Positions 52,858 through 61,012 of a stretch of DNA of 64,000 bases are shown here, in pieces. Position 1 is the first letter of the stretch. Every line of letters starts with the position of its first letter. The stretch covers positions 1 through 64,000 of the forward strand of contig CASDRS010000011.1 of assembly GCA_949283255.1 (NCBI GenBank), written 5' to 3'. The position numbers and the translations under genes are program-made. The notes below the pieces were generated by a model that searched no databases, was not told the DNA's origin, and was given only the letters and a program-made list of their open reading frames with translations. Origin of the DNA: an uncultured bacterium (GTDB taxonomy: Bacteria > Cyanobacteriota > Vampirovibrionia > Gastranaerophilales > Gastranaerophilaceae).

Positions 52858-53736
52858 ATGGAGAAGTTTATGAAGACTATTAGTATTGATAAGGAAAAAT
52901 GTATTCATTGCGGGCTTTGTATCGGAGATTGTGTTTCGGGCTGTATAGATTTTGATGAGGAAAAATTTCCTGTGATGAAGGATGAGGCAAGATGTATAGC
53001 TTGTCAGCACTGTTTGGCGGTTTGTCCTGTCGGGGCATTATCTTTTTGCGATAAAAATCCTGAAAATTCTCAGGAAGCTAATTATGATGATATTTTGGGG
53101 CTTATCAAGTCAAGGCGAAGTGTTAGACAGTATAAAGAAGAAGAAATTTCTTCCGATATTATGCAAAAGCTAAAGGAAATGTTACCTTATATCCCGACAG
53201 GCTGCAATTCGCATTCTCTGCATTTTTCAATCGTTGAAAAGAAAGAGGCTATGGATGTTATAAGAGAAAAGGTTAGAAAGTTGTTATTAAAAACAATGTC
53301 TTATAAAGCTTTGTCTCCTATTATGAATAAGTTTTCAAGATATAAGGATGCTTTTTTGAACGGCGAGGACGTGATTTTTAGAGATGCGCCTCATATTGTG
53401 GTTGTTTCGTCCCCTCTGACGGCACCTTGCGCTAATGTTGATCCTATTATTGCATTGAGTTATTTTGAATTGTATGCTCAACATTTGGGAGTTGGAACTT
53501 GTTGGTGCGGGTTTGCGCAGGCATGTTTGAAGATTTTCCCTGAGTTATGTGAAATGTTGGAAATTCCTGCAGGATACAAGCCTGTTTATGTAATGTTGTT
53601 CGGTTATCCAAAGGTAAAATATCAGCGTACGACTCAGCCTGAACCTTATAAGATTGCAGAGATTAAGGAAATCAGGGAAAAAGACGCTTGTATTTTCTGC
53701 AGAATAAAGCGTTTGGTAACAAACTTTTTGCGATAA
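52858..53736 (+). CDS. nitroreductase with N-terminal 2x[4Fe-4S] ferredoxin
   Basis: A 292-aa flavoprotein. The N-terminal ferredoxin domain (about 5-65) has CIHCGLCIGDC and CIACQHCLAVCPVGAL, so two 4Fe-4S clusters. The nitroreductase domain (about 78-260) has SRRSVRQYKEEEIS, GCNSHSLHFSIVE and GVGTCWCGFAQ, with the FMN-binding arginines. A short Cys-containing tail (CIFCRIKRL) follows. It probably reduces small electrophiles with ferredoxin-level electrons. It is a single gene, ended by the terminator at 53769. Confidence 0.92.
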   Translation: MEKFMKTISIDKEKCIHCGLCIGDCVSGCIDFDEEKFPVMKDEARCIACQHCLAVCPVGALSFCDKNPENSQEANYDDILGLIKSRRSVRQYKEEEISSDIMQKLKEMLPYIPTGCNSHSLHFSIVEKKEAMDVIREKVRKLLLKTMSYKALSPIMNKFSRYKDAFLNGEDVIFRDAPHIVVVSSPLTAPCANVDPIIALSYFELYAQHLGVGTCWCGFAQACLKIFPELCEMLEIPAGYKPVYVMLFGYPKVKYQRTTQPEPYKIAEIKEIREKDACIFCRIKRLVTNFLR

Positions 53737-53768
53737 GAAAATATAAGAATAGTAAAAGATATACAAAG

Positions 53769-53792
53769 GCGCCGACCTTTTAAGGTCGGCGC
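53769..53792. terminator. strong GC-rich hairpin between convergent genes
   Basis: An 11-bp stem GCGCCGACCTT / AAGGTCGGCGC with a TT loop, unusually GC-rich for this window. The T-run is weak. It sits between the nitroreductase gene and the convergent sulfur-fusion gene, so it may act for both. Confidence 0.75.
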
Positions 53793-53838
53793 TTCTGTTA
53801 CTCAAGTCTTTTTATCCGATTTAATTCAGCGGTATTCT

Positions 53839-56214
53839 TTAGATGAATAAGTTTGAATTTGAATTATTACTTTCGGCGATATATTTCGCAACTCCTGCAA
53901 TTTCTACGCCGTCAATTAATTCTTCTTGTTTTATTCCCATTACATCCATACTCATTTGACATGCTATAAATTTAATTCCTTGTTTTTGGGCTTGTTCAAT
54001 CAGTTCTTTTAGAGTTGAGATGTTTTTGTGTTTCATTACTTGTTTCATCATAAACGTTCCCAATCCGCCCATATTCAATTTAGATAGGGTTAGTTTATCC
54101 GCCCCTTTTGGCATCATCATACCAAACATTTTGTCGATAAAAGATTTTTTGATATTTATATTATCTTTTCTCAAAATGTTTAGTCCCCAAAATGTGAAAA
54201 ATAACGTTACGTCATATCCGCTTGCTTTTGCTCCGTTTGCTATTATAAAGGCTGCCAGAGCTTTATCCAAATCGTTTGAAAATACAACTATTGTTTTTGC
54301 GTTGTGTACATTTTGTGGTTGGGTTTGTGGTTGAAGTTTCCCTTTTTGGATTGTTGCGGTTATTTTTTTGTCTTTGCTATCCAAATTTAACAAAGTGTTT
54401 CCTGTAGAGTTGCACCAAGCTTCTACATCTGAATAAAACCCTTTATCTGTTGCGGTTATTTCAAGAACTTCTCCGTCATTAATGTTTGAGATGTTTTCTG
54501 CTAACTTCATTATTGGCCCCGGACAAGATAGTCCGCAGGCATCAACTTTCAGGCTGCCTGTTGCTACTGCTGTCAAGGGTGCTTCCTGGTGCTTTTTGGT
54601 AACCTTGTTTTGTTTATCTTTCTGGAGTTCTTTATAAAGTTTCATACCACCCATAAATGAATATACATTGTTATAGCCTTTCTGAATTAGTATTCTGGAG
54701 GCAAGATAGCTTGTGTATCCTGAATCACAAACTAAAATAACTTTTTTATCTTTTGGAATTTCGTCTACTCTTGTTCTTAATTGCGCTAATGGGATGTTGA
54801 TTGCGCCTTCCATAGTTTTGGTTCTGTAGCTGTCAGGTATTCTTACATCTACAATGTATGAGCCTTCTATATCCTCGTAAAATGCAGGTTTTACAAAACC
54901 TCTTAGCACGTTATCAGCACACATCCCTAAGATATTTACAGGATCTTTTGCTGATGAATATGGCGGCGCATAGCATAGTTCGCTATCCAATAACTCTTGT
55001 ATTGTTCCGTTGTTTCGCATAATTGATGCGATTACATCAATTCTTTTTTCAACTCCTTCCTGACCCACAGCTTGTGCTCCATATATTTTGCCGTTTTTGT
55101 CAAAAAGCAATTTGTATAAAGTTGATGTCGCATCAGGGTAATATCCTGCGTGTGAGTTGCCGAATGCAAGAATTTTCCAATACGGGATGTTTGAGCGTTT
55201 TAGCTGTTTTTCATTATATCCTGTGCAGGCTACTGTATAATCAAAAACTTTTAAGACTGATGTGCCTTGCGATTTTTTATATGTCGAATTTATTCCGCAC
55301 AAGTTGTCTGCAATAATTCTTCCTTGTCTGTTTGCCGGACCTGCAAGAGGAATTAGAACATCTTCATCTGTTATAAAGCTTTTTATTTCGACACTGTCTC
55401 CTCCAGCAAAAATATCAGGATCAGTTGTTTGCATTTTATCATTAACTTTAATTCCTCTATTTGTATCCAACCCGCAATCTTTTGCAAGTGTTATTTCAGG
55501 TCTTACTCCTATTGATAAAATCGCGATATCGTATGAGATTTTTTTGCCTGACGATAATTCGATTTCGTTTTTAGAAAAACTTTTAACTCCATCTGATAAG
55601 ATTAGCTCAATTCCGTTTGCTCGCATTTCATTTTGCGCAAAGCTTGCTATTTCATAATCTACTGGAGTCAAAATTTGATCTGACATTTCAACTACTTTTG
55701 TTTCAATATTAAGGTGCGCAAGGTTCTCTGCCATCTCAATCCCGATAAAACCTCCGCCAACTACAACGGCTGTTTTTACATTATTTTGTGAGATATATTC
55801 TTTAATTTTGTCTGCATCTGATAAGGTTCTAACAGTAAAGATATTGTCTGTTGTATCAAGCCCTTCCAATTTCGGCACTATAGGATTTGCGCCTTGTGCC
55901 AAAACTAATTTGTCATAGTAGTATTTTTCGTTGTTATTTGTTGTAACAAATTTTTCTTTTCTGTTGATTGCGGTAACTTCGCAGTTTAGTTTTACGTTAA
56001 TGTTAAACATATTTTGGAAACGTGCGGGAGTGGATACAAGAATTTTTTCTCTCTCGCTTATTACGCCTGAGCAATAATACGGGAGTCCGCAATTGGCTAT
56101 AGAAACTTCTCCTGTGCGCTCCAAAATCGTTATTTCACAATTTTCGTCCAGTCTTCTTAATCTTGCAGCACAACTTGCTCCGCAAGCTCCACCGCCTATT
56201 ATAACTACTTTCAT
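53839..56214 (-). CDS. CoA-disulfide reductase-like/rhodanese/TusA/DsrE fusion
   Basis: A 791-aa four-domain sulfur-transfer enzyme. The FAD/NAD(P) disulfide reductase (about 1-440) has GGGACGASCAARL and the redox Cys in ANCGLPYYCSG. The rhodanese (about 445-540) has the active Cys in VILVCDSGYTS. The TusA-like domain (about 555-630) has GLSCPGPIMKLAE. A DsrE-like domain (about 640-791) has IVVFSNDLDKALAAF and FIACQMSMDVMGI. Such fusions reduce CoA persulfides/polysulfides and relay sulfane sulfur. It lies upstream of and divergent to the sulfite reductase/siroheme region. SD GAGGT. Confidence 0.9.
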   Translation of the reverse strand: MKVVIIGGGACGASCAARLRRLDENCEITILERTGEVSIANCGLPYYCSGVISEREKILVSTPARFQNMFNINVKLNCEVTAINRKEKFVTTNNNEKYYYDKLVLAQGANPIVPKLEGLDTTDNIFTVRTLSDADKIKEYISQNNVKTAVVVGGGFIGIEMAENLAHLNIETKVVEMSDQILTPVDYEIASFAQNEMRANGIELILSDGVKSFSKNEIELSSGKKISYDIAILSIGVRPEITLAKDCGLDTNRGIKVNDKMQTTDPDIFAGGDSVEIKSFITDEDVLIPLAGPANRQGRIIADNLCGINSTYKKSQGTSVLKVFDYTVACTGYNEKQLKRSNIPYWKILAFGNSHAGYYPDATSTLYKLLFDKNGKIYGAQAVGQEGVEKRIDVIASIMRNNGTIQELLDSELCYAPPYSSAKDPVNILGMCADNVLRGFVKPAFYEDIEGSYIVDVRIPDSYRTKTMEGAINIPLAQLRTRVDEIPKDKKVILVCDSGYTSYLASRILIQKGYNNVYSFMGGMKLYKELQKDKQNKVTKKHQEAPLTAVATGSLKVDACGLSCPGPIMKLAENISNINDGEVLEITATDKGFYSDVEAWCNSTGNTLLNLDSKDKKITATIQKGKLQPQTQPQNVHNAKTIVVFSNDLDKALAAFIIANGAKASGYDVTLFFTFWGLNILRKDNINIKKSFIDKMFGMMMPKGADKLTLSKLNMGGLGTFMMKQVMKHKNISTLKELIEQAQKQGIKFIACQMSMDVMGIKQEELIDGVEIAGVAKYIAESNNSNSNLFI

Positions 56215-56345
56215 ATTAACCTCGCATTTTATCAGTATATTCGTCTAATATGTTTATATTATCAAATTTTTCTATATCATAGCAAACTTTTAAATAATTA
56301 AAATGTAATTTTCATTTGAAAAATCATAATTGCCAAATTTGGTTA

Positions 56346-56375
56346 TTGACAAAAAATAAAGTTTTGTTTTATACT
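56346..56375 (+). promoter_or_regulatory. consensus sigma-70 promoter of the leader
   Basis: -35 TTGACA (56346-56351), 18-bp spacer, -10 TATACT (56370-56375). It is the best -35/-10 pair that I found in the window. The palindrome CCAAATTTGG ends 3 bp upstream of the -35 and may be an activator or repressor site. Confidence 0.7.
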
Positions 56376-56392
56376 ACGGGTGTAGGAAAAAT

Positions 56393-56476
56393 ATGATAAA
56401 TTTATTTACTGTAAAATCTAATAACTCGTCATCCTCATCCAAGTACTCCGGGACTTGTATGAATTTTGGCGTTTAG
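56393..56476 (+). CDS. 27-aa Ser-rich leader peptide
   Basis: ATG with AGGA at 5-nt spacing. It encodes a peptide with seven serines, five of them consecutive (TCG TCA TCC TCA TCC), and residues VKSNNSSSSSKYSGTCMNF. Its last third covers the 5' arm of the antiterminator helix (56449-56456). The layout is that of amino-acid-responsive attenuators; expression is not shown. Confidence 0.45.
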   Translation: MINLFTVKSNNSSSSSKYSGTCMNFGV

Positions 56477-56544
56477 ATTTTTTAAGCAGTGAAATTTATG
56501 ATAAATATTTAAGTCCCGCTATAGTAGTTTAGGCGGGATTTTTT
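56449..56544 (+). promoter_or_regulatory. mutually exclusive antiterminator and terminator helices
   Basis: Antiterminator: CGGGACTT (56449-56456) pairs perfectly with AAGTCCCG (56511-56518). Terminator: the same AAGTCCCGCT (56511-56520) pairs with AGGCGGGATT (56531-56540) and is followed by a T-run (56539-56544). Only one helix can form at a time. Terminator readthrough would feed the gene at 56571. Confidence 0.6.
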
Positions 56545-56570
56545 AGTATGTAAAAATATAAGGGGAACAA

Positions 56571-58124
56571 ATGAGATTAACTATTGAGAATTATGATGTC
56601 AAACGTAGACCACAAAGTTTTAAAGGTGTATTGGATGGTGCTTTAACAAGCAGTTTAAAGTTTCTTGATACTAACGAAATGGCAAATGCAGTTTTGATAG
56701 ATGTAGGTGCTATGGTAACTCCCCGAACTTATTACGATACTAAAGCCAGAAACAAATATGCAGGTGCAGAAACATTTTTTAGAGAAATAAGCGGAACATT
56801 TATTAATTGTTTATCTGCAGGTTTGTTGAGTATAGGAATTGCTAAAATTGCAAATCATTATGTTATGCCTGAAGTGAAGATTGATTCTAATACTTGGTTT
56901 TCAAAAGATTCTATTGGAGTTTTGAAGGCTGCTTGGGATAATGCAGATAATAATGTTGGACAATATATAAGAAATGTTTTTGATAATTTAGGCGGACGTG
57001 ATTATAAAGATATAAGATATTTTAAAGATATTGATTGGGCTAATGTGGATTGGCAAGATTCAAAAGGTTGGGAAAAAATCCATTGGGATAATGCCGGCTT
57101 TGCAGGTCTTGCGGAGAGATTGAAAACCAAAGACGGTATGATTTCAGCGATGACCAATTTAATTAATTCTAAAAATATAACCAATAATGATAGAAAAAAT
57201 GCATTGAAACTAATGCAGGCAAGAATTGTAAACGCGTTAGGTGCTGAGAGAGATATTCACGTAAAAATTGGCGGAAAAGACTTGTCTGCGACTCTTGATA
57301 ATGTACTTCGTGATACTTATGATATGGGTAAAAAAGTTTTCGCGAATAGTGGTGTTGACGTAAATCTTGCATTGAAAAAGATTGCAAGAGTTAATAATAT
57401 CAAAATATTTGGAGCATTGGCCGGTGCTTCTGCTTTGGGGCTTACTAATCAATATATAAATAGAAAAATTACAGAAAAGAGAACTGGCAAAAAAGGTTTT
57501 GTAGGTGATGTTGATTATGCTAACAAAGCTAAAGCGAGCGAGGAGCAGCCGCAGAAAGTTAATCAAAAATCATTGTGGTTGAAAAAAATATTGGCAAGTG
57601 CAGGCATGATTGCAATGGTAGTTACTGTTATGAGAGTTAAAAACTTCAAAGATTTTGTTAAAAAATTAGAATTTACCGGTCCTGTTACAAGTGGAAATGC
57701 TATCAAGACTGTATATGCTTCAACTATAGTGGGTCGATTCCTTGCTGCTGATAACGATACTGAATTGAGGGAGTCTGTAACCCGTGATTATTTCGGATTC
57801 TTAAACTGGCTTGTGTTTGGCGGATTTGCTGCCAAAGGTGTTGCTAATATGTTAGATAAAGATTGTAAGAATTTATTTAATATAAAGAAAAACGGAAAAG
57901 GGCTTAAACATTGGTTAAATGACCTAAGCTTAAAAACACATGCTGAAATTGCTTCAAAGGGTACTAATTTTGCAAAGAAAAACTTATGGAAACTTAATGC
58001 AGCACATATTGGAGGGCTTGCATATTCTGCAGTTACACTTGGGTTTATCTTGCCTATGATTAATGATAAAATGACAAGATACAAAACTCAAAAACAGCAG
58101 GCAGCACAGGAAAAAACTGCTTAA
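56571..58124 (+). CDS. hypothetical membrane protein with FKG motif
   Basis: A 517-aa protein of unknown function. The N-terminus reads VKRRPQSFKGVLDGALTSSL, containing the short 'SFKG' motif. Predicted hydrophobic segments lie near 85-105, 275-295, 340-360, 400-425 and 480-500, with a large polar insert (about 110-270) bearing DIDWANVDWQDSKGWEKIHW. Clear SD (AGGGG). It lies after an attenuator-like leader and before the sulfite reductase gene. Probably lineage-specific; no pathway can be named. Confidence 0.6.
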   Translation: MRLTIENYDVKRRPQSFKGVLDGALTSSLKFLDTNEMANAVLIDVGAMVTPRTYYDTKARNKYAGAETFFREISGTFINCLSAGLLSIGIAKIANHYVMPEVKIDSNTWFSKDSIGVLKAAWDNADNNVGQYIRNVFDNLGGRDYKDIRYFKDIDWANVDWQDSKGWEKIHWDNAGFAGLAERLKTKDGMISAMTNLINSKNITNNDRKNALKLMQARIVNALGAERDIHVKIGGKDLSATLDNVLRDTYDMGKKVFANSGVDVNLALKKIARVNNIKIFGALAGASALGLTNQYINRKITEKRTGKKGFVGDVDYANKAKASEEQPQKVNQKSLWLKKILASAGMIAMVVTVMRVKNFKDFVKKLEFTGPVTSGNAIKTVYASTIVGRFLAADNDTELRESVTRDYFGFLNWLVFGGFAAKGVANMLDKDCKNLFNIKKNGKGLKHWLNDLSLKTHAEIASKGTNFAKKNLWKLNAAHIGGLAYSAVTLGFILPMINDKMTRYKTQKQQAAQEKTA

Positions 58125-58174
58125 AATGGAATTTAGCAAATATTGTCTCTAATTTGTTCGCGGTAATATCCCAT

Positions 58175-58254
58175 AACTCATAGGGGTTTGTTAAATATTC
58201 AGCTAATACGATTCTTTTAATCTTTAGAAATATTTAATATAAAACGTATGAGTT
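58175..58254. promoter_or_regulatory. long imperfect inverted repeat before the siroheme operon
   Basis: AACTCATA (58175-58182) pairs with TATGAGTT (58247-58254); GTTT (58186-58189) with AAAC (58242-58245); and TTAAATATT (58191-58199) with AATATTTAA (58229-58237). About 21 paired bases and small bulges form a stem around a 29-nt loop. It ends 41 bp before the reductase ATG and could be an RNA leader structure or an operator overlapping the promoter. Confidence 0.4.
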
Positions 58255-58295
58255 TGAGCTAAAATAATATTATGTGTTAACAATGGAGAATAAGG

Positions 58296-59858
58296 ATGAA
58301 TACTGTGCTTGATAAAAATATTGATACGCAAGAACGAAGAGAAAAAATTCAGGCTTTTGCTGAAACTTGCAAAAAATATTATAATGGTGAACTATCGATC
58401 CCTGAATACAAATCTATATCAGGCGGTTTTGGAACATATTCAGAACGCGGTCATAAAACAGGTATGCTTAGATTGAGGGTTCCTGGCGGAATTTTAGGTG
58501 TTGATAAATTCAAATTTATCGTAGACAGTATTGAAAAATATAATATTGAAAAAATTCATTTTACAACCAATCAGTCGATACAGTGTCATCATTTGAAACC
58601 TGATGTAATTCCAAAATTAATGTTGGAGACATTTGACGCTGGGATATTAACCTTAGGCGGCGGCGGTGATAATCCGAGAAATGTTATATGTTCTCCTTTG
58701 TCAGGTGTTGAAAAGGGAGAGTTCTTTGATGTTGGACCTTATGCGGTCAAGGTTTCTGAATTCTTGACCGGATTAATCGGGAAAATAAAACTGCCTAGAA
58801 AGTTAAAAGTTAGTTTTTCAAATACTCCTGAAAATATTGTACACGCTACATATCGAGATATGGGGTTTGTTGCAAAAGCAAACGGAAAATTCGACTTGTT
58901 TACGGCAGGCGGGTTGGGTGTTAATCCTGAGTTTGGGATTAAGACTGCTGAAGATATTGAACCTGAGGATGTTTTATATTACGTAATGGCGATGGTTCAA
59001 GTGTTTATGAAGTATGGTAATTACGAGAACAGAGCTAAAGCCAGAACAAGATATATCCCAAGAACAATTGGAATAGAAAAATATTTATTTGAGTTTAGAC
59101 GAATTGTTGGTGAGTTGAAAGAGTTAGAAGATTTGACTTTGAATATTCAGCCTAATGTGGTTTCAAAACAAGGTAACGGCTCTGTCGCAAAAGTTTCGAG
59201 AAATATTTTAGAGCAAAAGCAGGAAGGACTTTACGCGGTAAAATATCATCCTGCACTTGGTAATCCGTCTTTAGACGTCTTAAAGAAATTGTACAACGCT
59301 GTTTCTAAAATAGACAGTGTAGGTGTAAGACTTTCAACAAGAGAAGAAATGTTTATAATCAACTTGAACGGCGATGAGGCTAATGAAATTGCCGATATAA
59401 TTGAAGCCGATAATTCTCATACCAGATTACAAGATTCCGTAAGTTGTGTCGGAGCTACTATTTGTCAGCAAGGTATTGCAAATTCAAGCGGATTGTTGCA
59501 AAAGATTATTAAAGTAGATAGAGAAGAAAATTTTGCAGATGGTGTGTTGCCAAAATTATGTATTTCAGGATGTCAGTCTTCTTGTGCGGCGCATGAGACT
59601 GCAAAATTCGGCTTTAAGGGCGGAAAGAAAAAAGTTGACGGCGAACTTGTTGATACATTTGATCTTTACTACGGTGGATCAGAATTTCAGGGGGATGAGC
59701 GTTTTGGAGAAGTTCTTGGAACTTTTGCTGCTAATCGTATCCCTGAGATGTTCAGAAAATTAGGTTGCGAAATCCAGTCTGCCGGTATGACTTTTGACAG
59801 TTGGATAGTTGATAACAAAAATCGTTTCTTGGAGATTATCAAGGAGTATGCGATTTGA
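58296..59858 (+). CDS. siroheme-dependent ferredoxin-sulfite/nitrite reductase
   Basis: A 520-aa NirA/Sir-type enzyme that carries out a six-electron reduction of sulfite or nitrite. It has the duplicated ferrodoxin-like repeat and siroheme/4Fe-4S cysteines as SCVGATICQQGI (C-x5-C, near 383) and LCISGCQSSCAAHE (near 425). TLGGGGDNPRNVICSPLSG is the family's siroheme-contact loop. I cannot decide between sulfite and nitrite; the sulfur-transfer fusion nearby favours sulfite. SD GGAGAATAAGG. It is coupled to hemA: its TGA overlaps the next start. Confidence 0.9.
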   Translation: MNTVLDKNIDTQERREKIQAFAETCKKYYNGELSIPEYKSISGGFGTYSERGHKTGMLRLRVPGGILGVDKFKFIVDSIEKYNIEKIHFTTNQSIQCHHLKPDVIPKLMLETFDAGILTLGGGGDNPRNVICSPLSGVEKGEFFDVGPYAVKVSEFLTGLIGKIKLPRKLKVSFSNTPENIVHATYRDMGFVAKANGKFDLFTAGGLGVNPEFGIKTAEDIEPEDVLYYVMAMVQVFMKYGNYENRAKARTRYIPRTIGIEKYLFEFRRIVGELKELEDLTLNIQPNVVSKQGNGSVAKVSRNILEQKQEGLYAVKYHPALGNPSLDVLKKLYNAVSKIDSVGVRLSTREEMFIINLNGDEANEIADIIEADNSHTRLQDSVSCVGATICQQGIANSSGLLQKIIKVDREENFADGVLPKLCISGCQSSCAAHETAKFGFKGGKKKVDGELVDTFDLYYGGSEFQGDERFGEVLGTFAANRIPEMFRKLGCEIQSAGMTFDSWIVDNKNRFLEIIKEYAI

Positions 59859-61012
59859 GATGTATAAGTGTTAGTTTCAAGACTGCTCCTGAGAATATTA
59901 GAAATAAATTTGCTTTTACAAGTTCCGAAAAAGAAAATTTTATATCAGGATTGGGCGAGTTTTTGGAGGATGTTAAATGCATAATCCTTGCAACTTGCAA
60001 TCGTATGGAGATATATGTTGAGTCAACTAAGGGCGTTTTTTCTGTGCTTGAAAACTTATTGTCCCAAAAAACTGGGCTAACTGTGAGTGAAATAAGAAAA
60101 TATGCAAGATATTATGAAGCTCAAAGTGCTATAGAACATTTGTTCAGAGTTACTTGCGGATTAGAGTCAATGATTGTCGGAGAGAATGAAATACTTGCTC
60201 AAGTTAAGCAAACGTTCTTTGAAGCCCAGCAGTCAGGACGAACAGGTTATGAGCTGAATACTGCTTTTTTGAGCGCTTTATCTTGTGCTAAAAAAATAAA
60301 AACTCAAACAGAAATTTCAAAATCTGCACTTTCGTTTGCGACATTAGCTTGTAATGAAATTAAAAGTTTTATATCGGAAAACAAAATTTCAGCACCATCT
60401 ATTATGGTAATCGGTGGAAGCGGAAAAATCGGGTCAGGGATTATTCGCAATCTTTTAAACAAAAATCCTGATTTGAAAATTTATGCGACTCAAAGAGCTC
60501 ACGGGTGTGCAGTTGATTATTCCGAGCAGGTGGAAGTTGTCGATTATATGCAAAGATATAAATATTTGAAGAATATTGATATAGTTGTTTCTGCAACAAA
60601 AAGCCCTCATTATACAATAAATTACGATGATACCGTATCAAATATATCGTCAAAAAATATGCTATTTATAGATTTGGCGTCTCCTTATGATATTGACAGA
60701 GAGATTGCAAAAATTAGTAATTGTAAACTTGTTACGATTGATTATTTCAAAGCACTTGTAAAAAATAATAATATTAAAAAAGAAAAAGCTGTCGATGATG
60801 CTTATGATATTTTAAATCAAGAATTGCAAAAGATTTATAAAAACATGATTTATCATAGCGCATTAAGTAAAATTCAGTTTGAAAACGGAAAGTTTAAAGA
60901 TTTTACTTTGGAAACATTTTTATACTATTTAAAAGACAAGCTGGATTCTGAATCGTTCGCAAATGTTATTAATCTTATTGAACAGGAGCAAGAAGGGAGT
61001 TGTGTTGTATAA
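59855..61012 (+). CDS. hemA: glutamyl-tRNA reductase
   Basis: A 385-aa enzyme that makes glutamate-1-semialdehyde, the first step of C5 tetrapyrrole synthesis. It starts at a TTG that overlaps the preceding TGA (TTGA), with AAGGAG about 10 nt upstream. The active-site Cys is in LATCNRMEIYVES; GLESMIVGENEILAQVKQ is the tRNA and catalytic-domain signature; NADPH-binding VIGGSGKIGSGI is near 185. The C-terminal dimerisation domain is short. TAATG overlap with the next gene. Confidence 0.93.
   Translation: MRCISVSFKTAPENIRNKFAFTSSEKENFISGLGEFLEDVKCIILATCNRMEIYVESTKGVFSVLENLLSQKTGLTVSEIRKYARYYEAQSAIEHLFRVTCGLESMIVGENEILAQVKQTFFEAQQSGRTGYELNTAFLSALSCAKKIKTQTEISKSALSFATLACNEIKSFISENKISAPSIMVIGGSGKIGSGIIRNLLNKNPDLKIYATQRAHGCAVDYSEQVEVVDYMQRYKYLKNIDIVVSATKSPHYTINYDDTVSNISSKNMLFIDLASPYDIDREIAKISNCKLVTIDYFKALVKNNNIKKEKAVDDAYDILNQELQKIYKNMIYHSALSKIQFENGKFKDFTLETFLYYLKDKLDSESFANVINLIEQEQEGSCVV

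Larger units (their letters stand above)
56215..56570. other. 356-bp gap with promoter and attenuator-like leader
   Basis: Holds a 10-bp palindrome CCAAATTTGG (56333-56342), a consensus promoter, a 27-codon leader ORF, an antiterminator/terminator pair and the SD of the next gene. The first 110 bases, next to the divergent fusion gene, show only its SD and AT-rich DNA. Confidence 0.7.

Noticed and set aside
58163-58177. NtcA-like GTA-N8-TAC site upstream of the reductase
   Set aside because: The sequence is GTA-N8-TAA-C, so it misses the TAC half site, and it is not placed at a clear -41.5 position before a promoter.
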